A stretch of 64,000 bases of DNA from Yimella sp. cx-51 (GCF_017654605.1 NZ_CP072113.1:682001-746000), one strand, 5' to 3'; positions 39,780 to 49,556 are shown, counted from the stretch's first letter. The notes: generated by a model not told the origin, from the letters alone. Numbers and translations are program-made.

Positions 39780-40522
39780 ATGGCTGCTGTCGTCGATGTG
39801 CTGATGCGGCTGTCAGGCTCGACCCGCACCCCACGGCTGAATGTCGCGCTCGCCGGCCTGATGGCCTTCGTCGCCGGCGTCCTCAACTCCGTCGGATTCG
39901 TCGCTGTCGCGGTCTACACCTCCCACATGACCGGCATCACCGCAGGCATCGCCGACAGCCTCGCCGAGGGCAAGCTGCGCTTCGTCGGTATCGGCGCCCT
40001 CGCGATCGCGAGCTTCCTGCTCGGCGCGATGGCCTGCGCGTGGATCTTCAACTGGGGTCGCCGTCGCGACCTGCACGGCAAGTTCGCGAACGTACTCGCG
40101 CCGAGGCGATGCTCATCCTGTTGTTCGGGTTGCTCGCAGATCGCCTGGTGTGGGCCCATCGAAACCTGGTCTTCGTCGCCATCCTCTGCCTGACGATGGG
40201 TCTGCAGAATGCGCTCATCACGAAGGTCTCGGACGCGCAGATCCGCACCACCCATGTCACCGGAATGGTCACCGACATCGGCATCGAGCTCGGCAAGTTC
40301 AGCTATCTGCACCGCAGTCACGACCGCGACCCGGTGGTCGCAGATCGCAGCAAGCTGGGCATTCTGGCTCTCCTGGTCGGGCTCTTCTTCGTCGGCGGCG
40401 TGGTCGGCGCGCTCGGTTACCCGGCGTACGGCTTCCTGACCCTTGTGCCTCCGGCGCTGTTGTTGTTGCTCGTCGGGTTGCCGCCGGTGCTCGCCGACCT
40501 GCGGGCCCAGTCCGCGCGCTGA
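39780..40522 (+). pseudogene. YoaK/DUF1275 membrane protein, frameshifted
   Basis: The reading from ATG 39780 gives a good DUF1275 N-terminal half (LAGLMAFVAGVLNSVGF, YTSHMTGITAGIADSLAEG) up to about 40090 and then goes wrong. The family continues in another frame from about 40095 (AMLILLFGLLADRLVWA, CLTMGLQNALITKV, TTHVTGMVTDIGIELGK) to the stop at 40522. The change equals loss of one base around 40090-40105. Either this is a recent pseudogene or a sequencing error; the rest of the gene is intact and has about six membrane helices, so the break is recent. Confidence 0.85.
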
Positions 40523-40592
40523 TCCTGGTGGCGTCGGGCTGGTGGCGAGCCTGGGCACCCACGGGAACCGGGTGATGGGAAGATGGATCGCT

Positions 40593-41744
40593 ATGTCTAC
40601 GACCCTTTCTGGCAACGCCCCGGGCCGCATCACGGTTGATCTGGATGCGATCTCGGCCAACGTTCGCGCCCTGAAGTCGATGGCCGGCTCGGCCCAGGTG
40701 ATGGCGGTGGTCAAGGGCGACGCCTACGGGCACGGTCTGATCCCGTCCGCCCAGGCCGCCGTCCGTGGCGGCGCCACCTGGCTCGGCGTGGCCCAACTGG
40801 ACGAGGCGATCCAACTGCGCGCCGCTGGGGTCGAGGTCCCGGTGCTCACCTGGTTGCACGCGCCCGGTCTCGACTTCATCCCGGCGGTGGAGCAGGGCAT
40901 CGACATCGGGGTGCCGGCGATCTGGGAGCTCGAAGCAGTGGTCGCCGCGGCACGGGCCACCGGCCGCACCGCGCGGGTGCAGCTCAAGGTCGACACCGGG
41001 CTTGCCCGCAACGGTGCCTTCGGGGCCGACTGGACGGCGCTGGTCGAGGCGGCGCGCCCCTACGTCGCAGAGGGTGCCATCGCGGTCACCGGCGTTTTCA
41101 CCCACTTCGCTTACGCCGATTCCCCGGCGCATCCGACCGTCCGGCTCCAGCAGGAGAAGTTCGCGGACGCCGTGCGCGACTGCGAACGGGCGGGGTTCGA
41201 CCTCGAGGTGCGCCACATGTCCAACTCGGCGGCGACGCTCACCCAACCGGAGGCCGCGTGGGACATGGTGCGTCCGGGCCTTGCCGTCTACGGCCTGTCG
41301 CCGGTGCCCGATCTGGGATCACCGGCCGACTACGGCTTGCGTCCGGCCATGACGGTCTCGGCCAATGTCACCGTGGCCAAGCGCATCCCTGCCGGTCAAG
41401 GAGTCAGCTACGGACAGACCTACATCGCGCCGGATGAAACCACCGTGGTGGATGTGCCGATGGGTTACGTCGACGGGGTGCCGCGTTCGGCATCGTCCAA
41501 GGGGCCGGTGCAGATCGGTGGGCAGCGTTACACCGTGTCGGGCCGGGTGTGCATGGACCAGTTCGTCGTCGACGTCGGTGATGCCTCGGTACAGGCAGGC
41601 GACGAGGTGATCCTCTTCGGTGATGGCAGCGCCGACGGCCCGACGGCTCAGGACTGGGCGGAGGCAGCCGGCACGATCAGCTACGAGATCGTCGCTCGGA
41701 TGAGTTCGCGCCTACCGAGGATCTACGTGGGCGGCGACGCCTGA
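40593..41744 (+). CDS. alr: alanine racemase
   Basis: PLP enzyme that makes D-alanine for peptidoglycan. It has 383 aa. The PLP lysine is Lys41 in AVVKGDAYGHG, the second catalytic Tyr is expected in GVSYGQTYIAP (about residue 270), and the C-terminus ends SSRLPRIYVGG. ATG 40593 is preferred; ATG 40575 and a GTG further up are also in frame. The following hydrolase ATG overlaps the stop. Confidence 0.96.
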   Translation: MSTTLSGNAPGRITVDLDAISANVRALKSMAGSAQVMAVVKGDAYGHGLIPSAQAAVRGGATWLGVAQLDEAIQLRAAGVEVPVLTWLHAPGLDFIPAVEQGIDIGVPAIWELEAVVAAARATGRTARVQLKVDTGLARNGAFGADWTALVEAARPYVAEGAIAVTGVFTHFAYADSPAHPTVRLQQEKFADAVRDCERAGFDLEVRHMSNSAATLTQPEAAWDMVRPGLAVYGLSPVPDLGSPADYGLRPAMTVSANVTVAKRIPAGQGVSYGQTYIAPDETTVVDVPMGYVDGVPRSASSKGPVQIGGQRYTVSGRVCMDQFVVDVGDASVQAGDEVILFGDGSADGPTAQDWAEAAGTISYEIVARMSSRLPRIYVGGDA

Positions 41745-42892
41745 TGGCCGGTGGAGTGCTCGGTGTAGGTATCGGAATCGTCGCGGCAGCCGCTGCGGCG
41801 GCGGCCGGTGTGGGTGCCGAACGCCTGGTGCGCGCGCGACAGACGGCGATCGACCTCGGTGTCGAGGACGACTTCGTCGACATTCCCGACCACGAAGCAG
41901 CGGTGATCAGCGATGCCGTGCCGTTGCACGTCGAGATCGATGATCCGTCGCCCGGCAGCCCCACCCGCCAGCCGACGGTCGTCCTGTCACACGGCTACAC
42001 CCAGCACCACGGCGTCTGGCACTACCAGCGAAAGGCGTTGCGGGACGCCGGTTTCCGCGTCGTGCTGTGGGACCACCGCGGACACGGCCAGTCGGAGATC
42101 GGAGACCCGGCGAGCTACACCATCGAGCAACTGGGCCGCGACCTGCACGAGGTGATCGGGCAGATCGTGCCGAAGGGCCCACTGATCCTCATCGGTCACT
42201 CGATGGGTGGCATGGCCATCATGGCGCTCGCCGAGCAGTTCCCGGAAGTGGTGAGTGAACGCGTTGTCGGCGCAGGCTTCATCTGCACCAGTTCAGGGGC
42301 GCTCAGCACCGTCGACTTCGGGCTGGGCAAGCAGATCGGGGCGGCTGTGCACCGGCTCGGCCCCGGCACGGTCTCACGGTTGTCGACCCGGCAGAAGCTG
42401 GTCGACACCGCTCTGAGGGCCGGACGTGACGTCGAGGACTTCCTCGTGCACCGCTACTCCTTCGGGTCGGACGTGCCGATGGCCGTGGTGCGTTACACCG
42501 CCGACATGATCTTCCAGACGCCGATGTCGGTGATCTCGGCCTTCATGCCCACGCTGCTCGCGCACGAACGCACCGACGGCCTCGCAGCTTTCGACGGCAT
42601 CGAGACGCTGGTGATGCACGGGCAACAAGATCGCATCGTGCCGCGCAAGCACGCCGACGACATGGTCGCCCGCATGCCGCACTCGGAGTACATCGTGGTG
42701 GAGGCATCGGGCCACATGCTGCCGCTCGAGCACCCGGAGATTGTCAACACCGAGGTGGTCGCACTCGCTGAACGTTCCTGTCGCGCAGTCGATTCCGGCA
42801 AACGACGCGCTCGTGGGGTGCCGCGCAATGTCACCGACCTGCGCGCGGGTGGACGCAGCCGACGCACCACCAAGCGTGCGGCCGCGAAATGA
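41744..42892 (+). CDS. alpha/beta-fold hydrolase, membrane-anchored
   Basis: 382 aa. The N-terminal Ala/Gly-rich helix (VGIGIVAAAAAAAAGVG) suggests a membrane anchor. The nucleophile elbow GHSMGG is at 151-156 with Ser153; oxyanion region SHGYTQHH and LWDHRGHGQS are typical, and the late histidine is in EASGHMLPLEHPE. A hydrolase sits between alr and tsaE in many actinobacteria; the substrate is unknown. The basic C-terminal tail (GRSRRTTKRAAAK) is notable. It overlaps both neighbours (TGATG, ATGA). Confidence 0.88.
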   Translation: MAGGVLGVGIGIVAAAAAAAAGVGAERLVRARQTAIDLGVEDDFVDIPDHEAAVISDAVPLHVEIDDPSPGSPTRQPTVVLSHGYTQHHGVWHYQRKALRDAGFRVVLWDHRGHGQSEIGDPASYTIEQLGRDLHEVIGQIVPKGPLILIGHSMGGMAIMALAEQFPEVVSERVVGAGFICTSSGALSTVDFGLGKQIGAAVHRLGPGTVSRLSTRQKLVDTALRAGRDVEDFLVHRYSFGSDVPMAVVRYTADMIFQTPMSVISAFMPTLLAHERTDGLAAFDGIETLVMHGQQDRIVPRKHADDMVARMPHSEYIVVEASGHMLPLEHPEIVNTEVVALAERSCRAVDSGKRRARGVPRNVTDLRAGGRSRRTTKRAAAK

Positions 42893-43359
42893 AACCCGTC
42901 GTCCTTCCCGATCGGGCGAGCACCCAGGAGTGGGGCCGGCGACTGGGCTCCCTGCTCGCCGCCGGAGACTTGCTGGTGCTCACCGGCGGACTCGGTGCGG
43001 GCAAGACCACGCTGACCCAGGGCATTGCCGAAGGGCTCGGGGTGCGTGGTCCGATCACCTCGCCCACTTTCGTCATCGCGCGGGTGCATCCCTCGCTCGT
43101 CGGCGGACCAGAGTTGGTGCATGTGGACGCCTACCGTCTCGACGGCGCCCTTGAGCTGGACGACCTCGACCTCGACTCCGACCTGGACGAGGCAGTCACG
43201 ATCATCGAGTGGGGGGCAGGCCTCGCCGAAGAACTCTCGCCCGACCGGCTCGAACTCGTCATCGACGTCGACACCACGACGGAGGAACGGCGAATCACGC
43301 TGATTGCCAACGGCGCTCGCATGCATGAACTGATCGCTCAGTTGGAGGCGAAGTCATGA
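42889..43359 (+). CDS. tsaE: tRNA t6A synthesis ATPase TsaE
   Basis: ATPase that works with TsaB and TsaD to place threonylcarbamoyl on A37 of ANN-reading tRNAs. It has 156 aa, with Walker A TGGLGAGKT at residues 32-40 and the family motif ITSPTFVIARVH after it; IEWGAGLAEEL is the conserved C-terminal part. Its ATG overlaps the hydrolase stop, and tsaB's ATG overlaps its own stop. Confidence 0.95.
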   Translation: MKPVVLPDRASTQEWGRRLGSLLAAGDLLVLTGGLGAGKTTLTQGIAEGLGVRGPITSPTFVIARVHPSLVGGPELVHVDAYRLDGALELDDLDLDSDLDEAVTIIEWGAGLAEELSPDRLELVIDVDTTTEERRITLIANGARMHELIAQLEAKS

Positions 43360-44048
43360 CGGTCTTGCTCGCCATGGACACCTCTACGACCGCGGTCACG
43401 GCTGCACTGGTGCAGGACGACTCGGTGCTGGCGCTCACCACCGAGTTGGACGGTCGCCGCCACACCGAGATCCTCATGCCGTTGGTTGCGCGCACCTTCG
43501 CCGAAGCCGGCATCGCCAGGGATGCCGTCGACGGCATCGCGGTGGGCGTCGGCCCCGGGCCGTTCACCGGGCTGCGGGTGGGCATCGCCACGGCCGAAAC
43601 CCTGGGGCTCGTGCTGGGCGTGCCGACGTACGGCGTGTGCAGCCTCGACGCGATCGCGCTGTCGGTGCAGAGCCTGGACGACGCGCCACAGGAGTTCCTC
43701 GTCGCCACCGACGCACGCCGCAAAGAGGTCTACTGGGCGCAGTACCGCGACGGTGATCGCCCCGCGGGGCCTGATGTCGAGCGCCCGGCCGAACTTCCGC
43801 AGGAGCTTCGCGCGCTGCCCACGGCCGGGCGCGGTCCGGCGCTCTACCCGGAGTCCTTCCCGACAGCGTTGCCCGTGCTCGATGTCTGCGCAGCAGACCT
43901 GGGCCGTCTGGCCGCTCGGCGGCTCGCTGCCGCAGAAGAGTTGCTACCGCTGCAGCCGCTCTACCTGCGGCAGCCCGACGCAGTGCCCTCGGCCGGGCAG
44001 AAGTCGGCGCTCACCTCGCTCGCCGGTCAGCGCAGGCGCAAGCCGTGA
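43356..44048 (+). CDS. tsaB: tRNA t6A synthesis scaffold TsaB
   Basis: ASKHA-fold paralogue of TsaD that dimerises with it. It has 230 aa with LLAMDTSTTAVTAALV at the N-terminus, GPGPFTGLRVGIATAETLG (about 66-84), and the usual lack of the TsaD metal histidines. It overlaps tsaE and rimI by ATGA/GTGA couplings. Confidence 0.95.
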   Translation: MTVLLAMDTSTTAVTAALVQDDSVLALTTELDGRRHTEILMPLVARTFAEAGIARDAVDGIAVGVGPGPFTGLRVGIATAETLGLVLGVPTYGVCSLDAIALSVQSLDDAPQEFLVATDARRKEVYWAQYRDGDRPAGPDVERPAELPQELRALPTAGRGPALYPESFPTALPVLDVCAADLGRLAARRLAAAEELLPLQPLYLRQPDAVPSAGQKSALTSLAGQRRRKP

Positions 44049-44515
44049 GCACGGTGCGCGAGATGCGCTGGCAGGACATCGACGAACTCGTCGACCTTGA
44101 CCGCGAGCTCTTCGGCCACGAGGCGTGGAGCCAGCAGACCTGGTGGGCTGAGCTCGCCGGTCGCCCGCAGCGGCAGTACCGCGTGGTCACCGACGACCAC
44201 GGCATCCTCGGATACGCCGGGGTCGACTGCCCGGGCGATGTCGCCGATGTCATGACCATCGCCGTGCAACCCCGTGGTCGGGGCAGTGGGCTCGCCACTG
44301 AACTGGTCACCTGGATGCGTGAGACGGCAGCCGGATCCGGCGCTGAGGCGCTGCTGCTTGAAGTGCGGGCAGACAATGTGGCGGCCCGAAAACTATACGA
44401 CCGCAACGGTTTTGAGCAGATCAGTGTGCGGCGCGGCTACTACCAACCCGAAGGAGTGGACGCGATCATCATGCGGGCACTGCTGAACGGCGCTGACGGA
44501 GGCAGTCATGAATGA
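44045..44515 (+). CDS. rimI: ribosomal protein S18-alanine N-acetyltransferase-like GNAT
   Basis: 156-aa GNAT with acetyl-CoA loop [15 protein letters not shown] and the C-terminal [18 protein letters not shown]. RimI acetylates the N-terminus of ribosomal protein S18, and it is classically placed between tsaB and tsaD as here. GTG 44045 overlaps tsaB; the gene overlaps tsaD by 8 nt. Confidence 0.9.
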   Translation: MSTVREMRWQDIDELVDLDRELFGHEAWSQQTWWAELAGRPQRQYRVVTDDHGILGYAGVDCPGDVADVMTIAVQPRGRGSGLATELVTWMRETAAGSGAEALLLEVRADNVAARKLYDRNGFEQISVRRGYYQPEGVDAIIMRALLNGADGGSHE

Positions 44516-45554
44516 GCCCGTCGTACTCGGGATCGAGAGCTCGTGCGACGAGACCGGTGTGGCACTGGTGCGCGGCACCACGCTGCTCGGCGACTCCCTG
44601 GCCAGCAGCGTCGATGAGCACGTGCGTTTCGGGGGAGTAGTGCCCGAGGTGGCCAGCCGGGCCCACCTGGAGGCGATCATCCCGACGATCGAACGAGCCT
44701 GTGACGACGCCGGGCTCACCCTCGCCGACGTCGATGCCATTGCGGTCACGGCCGGACCAGGGCTGGCCGGCGCCTTGATGGTGGGTGTGTCGTCAGCGAA
44801 GGCGCTGGCCTGGGCTCTCGACAAGCCGTTGTACGGCGTCAACCATCTGTGCGCCCACGTGTGCGCCGACGTGCTCGACCACGGTCCGTTGCCGGAGCCG
44901 ACGATGGCGCTGCTGGTCTCCGGCGGCCACACCGACCTGCTGCTCGTGCGCGACATCGTGACCGACGTCCAAGCGCTGGGCCGAACGATCGACGACGCGG
45001 CCGGAGAGGCCTTCGACAAGGTGGCCCGTGTGCTCGGTGTGCCCTATCCGGGTGGCCCACACCTGGATCGCCTTGCGCAACAAGGCGATCCGACGGCGAT
45101 CCGGTTTCCCCGAGGGCTCACCTCAGCCCGCGACCTGGAGAAGCACCGCTTCGACTTCTCCTTCTCCGGCCTCAAGACGGCCGTGGTGCGGTGGGTGCAG
45201 CAGCGGCAGCAGGACGGACTGGACGTGCCGCTCGCCGATGTCGCGGCCAGCTTCTCGGCCGCGGTTGCCGACGTGCTCACCCGCAAGGCGATCGACGCCT
45301 GTCAGGAGTTCGGCATCAACGATCTGCAGATCGGTGGGGGAGTCACGGCCAACACTCAATTGCGCACGATGGCCGAAGAGCGTTGTGCCGCAGCGGGAAT
45401 CAGCCTTCGCGTGCCCCGTGTGCGGCTGTGCACCGACAACGGCGCGATGGTCGCCGCTCTCGGTGCCCAGGTGGTGGCTCGCGGCGTGCCGCCGACCAGC
45501 CTCGCGCTCGGCACCGACTCCTCGCTACCGGTCAGCACGTCCTTCGTCGCCTGA
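44508..45554 (+). CDS. tsaD: tRNA N6-adenosine threonylcarbamoyltransferase TsaD
   Basis: Catalytic subunit that transfers the threonylcarbamoyl group from TC-AMP to A37 of tRNA. It has 348 aa. [14 protein letters not shown] opens the protein, the metal-binding His113 and His117 lie in NHLCAHVCA, and [10 protein letters not shown] and [12 protein letters not shown] are family motifs. It is the last gene of the overlapping series; the next gene is convergent, 13 bp away. Confidence 0.97.
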   Translation: MNEPVVLGIESSCDETGVALVRGTTLLGDSLASSVDEHVRFGGVVPEVASRAHLEAIIPTIERACDDAGLTLADVDAIAVTAGPGLAGALMVGVSSAKALAWALDKPLYGVNHLCAHVCADVLDHGPLPEPTMALLVSGGHTDLLLVRDIVTDVQALGRTIDDAAGEAFDKVARVLGVPYPGGPHLDRLAQQGDPTAIRFPRGLTSARDLEKHRFDFSFSGLKTAVVRWVQQRQQDGLDVPLADVAASFSAAVADVLTRKAIDACQEFGINDLQIGGGVTANTQLRTMAEERCAAAGISLRVPRVRLCTDNGAMVAALGAQVVARGVPPTSLALGTDSSLPVSTSFVA

Positions 45555-45567
45555 GGCGTCAGCAGGC

Positions 45568-46806
45568 TCAGCCGGCGCTGCAGGACGTGAGACCGGCCCG
45601 GGTCTTGAGGGTCAGCACCCGCTTGGCCGACGTGTCGATCGTGCGCTGGAACTCCGGGTCGCGCGCTCCCTCGGTGACGAGTGCCTTGGCCATGATCGGT
45701 GCTGCGGAAGCCAAGCCGGTGAGAGCGATGTCGCCCCCTGCGCGGACCATTCGCACTGCCCGCTCACCGGCTGGAATGCTCCGCACCGCAACGGCATTCA
45801 GGTCGTCACTGATGACGACGCCGTCGAACCCGAGCTGTTGGCGCAGCAAACCGTCGATGATCTTCGGGGAGTAGATGGCCTGGTTGGTGGCGTCCAGCTT
45901 CGGGTAGTACGCCGATGACATCATCACGACGGGGGCACCTGCGGCGATGCCGTCCTTGAACGGGCGCAGGTAGTCGTCGTCGGCGGTGGTCTGGCCATCG
46001 CTGATGCCACTGGCGGTGAAATCGGTGTTGCCGGTGATCCGGCCGAGGCCCGGGAAGTGCTTCAGGGTGCTCTGCAACCCGCCCGTCTGCATCGTGCGCA
46101 CGACGTCGGTCACCGCGGCGCCGGCAGCTGCCGGATCGTTGCCGTACTGTCGGCCCCACCGGCCGATGGGCTCGTTCGATCGCGGGTTCTCAGGTGGCAC
46201 GGTGTCGGCCACCGGTGCGAGATCCATGTTGACGCCGGCCGCCTTGAGTTCGCGCACGAGGGTGTTCACGACGTTCTTCCGGTCGTCAGGAGACATCGCG
46301 CCCTGGGCGAGGGCCGACGGCAATCTGGTGAAGCCGCTGCCTTTCAGCTGCTGCACCTGCCCGCCTTCCTGGTCGGCGGCGACGAGGAAGCGAACCCCGG
46401 CAGTGGACGACGGATTGGCTCGTGCCTGAACATGTTCGGCTGCGGACAGCACGTTGGCGGAGTTCTTCCACCCGCCGATGAAGAACATGTTGCCGATGTG
46501 TGAGTCAGCGATCAGGGAGTCGAGTGACGACGGCTGAGTGCTTGCGTCGAGGCCCACCATGACCAGTTGGCCGGCGCGCTGTGCCGGCGTCATCGACGAG
46601 ACCAGCCGGTCGACACATCCCGTGGTCTGCGCCGCGGTCGTCTTCGAGGCCGTTGGCTTGCTGGTCGACGATGTCGGCGAAAGACGTTGTGTGGATGCAG
46701 AACCGGTGGACGACCGGCCGGCGTCGTTCCCGGCGCCGCTGCAGGCGGTCACCGAGAGTGCAGCAAGGACGGCGACGGAGCGCAGTGCGCGCGAGGAAGT
46801 GGACAT
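45568..46806 (-). CDS. glycoside hydrolase family 3 lipoprotein (NagZ-like)
   Basis: Predicted exported beta-N-acetylhexosaminidase acting on wall sugars. It has 412 aa from ATG 46806. The signal peptide ends in lipobox SVTAC (Cys22), and a Ser/Thr linker runs to about residue 60. The GH3 landmarks are LVAADQEGGQVQQL, KHFPGLG at 249-255 with the following DTDF-like NTDF, and VVISDDLNAVAV holding the likely catalytic Asp. There is no second GH3 domain, which fits NagZ. It is convergent with tsaD. Confidence 0.9.
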   Translation of the reverse strand: MSTSSRALRSVAVLAALSVTACSGAGNDAGRSSTGSASTQRLSPTSSTSKPTASKTTAAQTTGCVDRLVSSMTPAQRAGQLVMVGLDASTQPSSLDSLIADSHIGNMFFIGGWKNSANVLSAAEHVQARANPSSTAGVRFLVAADQEGGQVQQLKGSGFTRLPSALAQGAMSPDDRKNVVNTLVRELKAAGVNMDLAPVADTVPPENPRSNEPIGRWGRQYGNDPAAAGAAVTDVVRTMQTGGLQSTLKHFPGLGRITGNTDFTASGISDGQTTADDDYLRPFKDGIAAGAPVVMMSSAYYPKLDATNQAIYSPKIIDGLLRQQLGFDGVVISDDLNAVAVRSIPAGERAVRMVRAGGDIALTGLASAAPIMAKALVTEGARDPEFQRTIDTSAKRVLTLKTRAGLTSCSAG

Positions 46807-46890
46807 CCCTGCCAGGGTAGGCGGAAGTGAACCGAAACGAAGCACCGGCGAGGTCCCGAACAAAGGGGACTGCCCGACGCCGAACGGTGC

Positions 46891-48102
46891 TCAGCCGGAG
46901 TGCTCGAGCACCAGGGCCGCGGTCCCGTCGCCGACCCTGGTCACCAGCACGATCGCTCGCGGGCCGCGTCCGGGCAGCTTGAGTTGCTTGGTGAGGCGCG
47001 CGTCGTCGAAGGTGACGCCGCGCTTCTTGAAGGTGATGCCGCCCAGGCCGTGTTCGCGTGCCCAGTGGCGCAGTGCCTTCGGGTGGAAGGGCAGGACGTC
47101 GGTGATCTCGTAGCGGCGGGCGTACGGCACGTCCCGCTCGTGGTCGGAGGTCGCGTGCCCGAGCCCGGGGCTCAGCTCGAAACCGTCGATGTCGCACGCG
47201 AGGGTTGCGGCGAGGCCGGCCCGCACGACGGCCTTGTCGGCCTCGTAGAGGTAGCGGCGCAGATGACCCGTGCCGTCGACGAGCCGAGCTTGCGCAGAGG
47301 GGCGGGCTCGGACGACGGTCAGGTCATCGCCCTGGAGTACGCATGCAGTGACCGCGTGCTCATCTGCCGCGGGCCCGAACCACACGGCGCACTCCAGCAC
47401 TTCGCCCGCGAAGGAGGTCCAGATGGCGCTGGCCCCCGGCGCAAGAGCGGCGATCGGGAAGGACGGACTCAACTTCGCGCCCACCGGCCGGCCCGAAGCG
47501 CCGAGGGCGGTCACGAAGTCCCACGAGGGCTGCAGTTGGTCGAGGCGAAAGGTGCGGCGGGTGCGGCCGGTGATGTCGGCGACCCCGGTGGTGCGACGGG
47601 CGGGGTCGAGCCAGACCGCGGCATCCTCCGGGATGGCGATCGCCTCGGCATCTGCGACCTCGACGACAGCATCAGGGAACTCTGCGAGGTTGGCGCGGGC
47701 GATCGCCGCGGTGGCCGGATCGCGCTCGATCGCGTGCACCCGTAGACCCGCCTGTGCGAAGGCTCGGGCGTCGGCGCCGATGCCGCAACCGAGGTCGTAC
47801 ACCTCGCGTGCGCCGACAGCGACGAACCGATCTGCGTGCATGCGGGCGATCTGCGGACGGGTCGCCTGCTCCAACCCGTCCGGGGTGAAGAGCATCCGTG
47901 CGGCGGCCTCGCCGAATTTCGTCGCACCGCGTTGCCGAAGCGCCGACTGCGTGAGCGCAGCACTGATCAATGCGGGGTCGTGCCCTTGCGCGCGCAACGT
48001 CCCGGTGAGTGGCAGCACCTGTGACTCGTCGTAGGGCGGCAGCGAGTGCAGCAGCGCCAGTCCCTCCGGCTCGAGCAGTCGGTGCACCCGAGAGGCGTCC
48101 AT
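46891..48102 (-). CDS. class I SAM-dependent methyltransferase with THUMP-like C-terminus
   Basis: 403 aa. The SAM-binding motif VYDLGCGIGADARAFA begins near residue 104, followed by HAIERDPATAAIARANL. WLDPARRTTG is a motif of a family annotated as THUMP-like methyltransferases; the C-terminus (LGGITFKKRGV) is also conserved. RNA is a probable target, but this is inference. ATG 48102 overlaps the stop of the phosphoesterase gene (TGATG), so they are coupled; a longer upstream frame is antisense noise. Confidence 0.82.
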   Translation of the reverse strand: MDASRVHRLLEPEGLALLHSLPPYDESQVLPLTGTLRAQGHDPALISAALTQSALRQRGATKFGEAAARMLFTPDGLEQATRPQIARMHADRFVAVGAREVYDLGCGIGADARAFAQAGLRVHAIERDPATAAIARANLAEFPDAVVEVADAEAIAIPEDAAVWLDPARRTTGVADITGRTRRTFRLDQLQPSWDFVTALGASGRPVGAKLSPSFPIAALAPGASAIWTSFAGEVLECAVWFGPAADEHAVTACVLQGDDLTVVRARPSAQARLVDGTGHLRRYLYEADKAVVRAGLAATLACDIDGFELSPGLGHATSDHERDVPYARRYEITDVLPFHPKALRHWAREHGLGGITFKKRGVTFDDARLTKQLKLPGRGPRAIVLVTRVGDGTAALVLEHSG

Positions 48103-49019
48103 CAGTACGCCGGGGGAGTCCAGGTGGAGGACTTGCTGGAGAAGGCTTCGCGACGTTCGTGCGCGGGCAGGGCCGCCAGGGCGTCGGCGACGGCGTCGTC
48201 GAATCCGCTGACCACCGGCGGGCTGCCCAACGGGATCTGGGTGTGCAACAAGGAATCCGGGTAGATGTCGACCAGGTCGAATCCTTGGCGTCCGTCGACG
48301 CCCACCAGCGAACGGTTCGGTGCTCCCGCGTCCAGCGAATAGCAGGAGGCTGCCGCCACCGACACCGGCACGCCGGCGAAGGTGCCGTGGCAGGAGTAAT
48401 GGAAGTGCCCGGCGAGGACGCCCCGGACGTCCGATCCGGCGATCACGTCGGCGAACGCGTCCCGGTTGTCCAGGCCGAGCAGGTTCATCAGGTCGACGAC
48501 CGAGGGGATGGGCGGGTGGTGCATCGCCAGCAGGGTGCCGTGCTCTGCCGGGGTGGCGAGTTCGTCTGCGAGCCAGCGCAACTGCTCCTCGTCCAACCCG
48601 CCGTGGTGATAGCCGGTCACCGTGCTGTCGAGGGCGATCACGCGCAGTCCCTGCAGGTCGTACACGCGGTCTTGCGGGTCGTCGGTGTCGGGCCCATCGA
48701 AGAGGTGCTGTGAGTACGGGCCACGCTCGTCGTGATTGCCCATCACCCAGATCACCTCGCACTCCAGGCGGTCGGCGCTGGGCAGCACGATCTTGCGCAA
48801 CTCGCGGTAGGCGTCCGGCTCGCCGAGATCGGTCAGATCTCCGGTGAAAACCATGGCGTCGACGGCGCGCCCCGTGCGCTCGAGCTGCTGCACCGTGCGG
48901 CGCAGGTGCTCAGCCACTTCGACCACGCCGCCGAGTCGTTTTCCGTCTGCGAGCAGGTGCGGATCGCTCAGGTGCGCGATGGTGTGTGTGGGGTCTGGAC
49001 CGAACCTCATGGACTCCAT
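48102..49019 (-). CDS. metallophosphoesterase, CpdA-like
   Basis: 305-aa calcineurin-like phosphoesterase. The metal motifs are in order: HLSDPHL (D-x-H), VFTGDLTDLG (GD), VMGNHDERG (GNHD), AMHHPPIP, and LAGHFHYSCHG (GH-x-H). The pattern is of class III cyclic nucleotide phosphodiesterases (CpdA; Rv0805 in Mycobacterium); the natural substrate could be cAMP or another phosphoester. Starts at ATG 49019 or 49010. It is divergent from groES, so the CIRCE sites lie in its promoter too. Confidence 0.85.
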   Translation of the reverse strand: MESMRFGPDPTHTIAHLSDPHLLADGKRLGGVVEVAEHLRRTVQQLERTGRAVDAMVFTGDLTDLGEPDAYRELRKIVLPSADRLECEVIWVMGNHDERGPYSQHLFDGPDTDDPQDRVYDLQGLRVIALDSTVTGYHHGGLDEEQLRWLADELATPAEHGTLLAMHHPPIPSVVDLMNLLGLDNRDAFADVIAGSDVRGVLAGHFHYSCHGTFAGVPVSVAAASCYSLDAGAPNRSLVGVDGRQGFDLVDIYPDSLLHTQIPLGSPPVVSGFDDAVADALAALPAHERREAFSSKSSTWTPPAY

Positions 49020-49040
49020 CCTGCCGCCTTCCGCCGATCA

Positions 49041-49067
49041 TTGGCACTCGGCTTGCATGAGTGCTAA
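49041..49067 (+). promoter_or_regulatory. CIRCE operator 1 (HrcA site)
   Basis: TTGGCACTC-N9-GAGTGCTAA, one base from the consensus TTAGCACTC-N9-GAGTGCTAA. This is the binding site of heat-shock repressor HrcA, 169 bp before groES. Confidence 0.93.
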
Positions 49068-49086
49068 TCGGAGCATAGATTCATAC

Positions 49087-49113
49087 CTGGCACTCAGCCC
49101 GTGACAGTGCCAA
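49087..49113 (+). promoter_or_regulatory. CIRCE operator 2, degenerate
   Basis: CTGGCACTC-N9-CAGTGCCAA has the same spacing, with four or five departures from consensus. Two CIRCE sites before groES are common in actinobacteria. Confidence 0.75.
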
Positions 49114-49235
49114 TTCGGAGAACACCCGGTCGACCCCCGCGACGGCGGCCGGCGCAGACCCGAACTGGCCGTCCCGGGGCAACAACGACAAGCTCTCATC
49201 ACTTGGGAGCACTTCTGAACTAGAAAGGATCCGCC

Positions 49236-49532
49236 GTGTCGGTGAACATCAAGCCGCTCGAGGACCGCATCGTGGTGAAGGCCGTCGAGGCCGAGCAGAC
49301 CACCGCTTCTGGTCTGGTCATCCCGGACACCGCCAAGGAGAAGCCCCAGGAGGGCGAGGTCCTGGCTGTCGGTCCGGGTCGGGTCGACGACAAGGGCGTC
49401 CGCGTTCCGATGGACATCTCCGTCGGTGACAAGGTCATCTACTCCAAGTACGGCGGCACCGAGGTGAAGTACTCGGGCCAGGAGTTCCTGATCCTGAGCG
49501 CGCGCGACGTGCTCGCCGTGGTGGAGAAGTAA
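49236..49532 (+). CDS. groES: co-chaperonin GroES
   Basis: 10-kDa lid of the GroEL folding chamber. It has 98 aa with [19 protein letters not shown] and the mobile loop (residues about 20-34), ending in [18 protein letters not shown] 49236 follows AAAGGA. It is controlled by HrcA through the two CIRCE sites upstream and is followed 129 nt later by groEL. Confidence 0.97.
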   Translation: MSVNIKPLEDRIVVKAVEAEQTTASGLVIPDTAKEKPQEGEVLAVGPGRVDDKGVRVPMDISVGDKVIYSKYGGTEVKYSGQEFLILSARDVLAVVEK

Positions 49533-49556
49533 GTCTTCCCCTTCGGCTTTCGCTGA

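Noticed and set aside
48103-48762. N-terminal extension of the methyltransferase
   Set aside because: It is antisense-like Arg/Pro-rich sequence lying inside the phosphoesterase gene; the true start at 48102 is coupled to that gene's stop.
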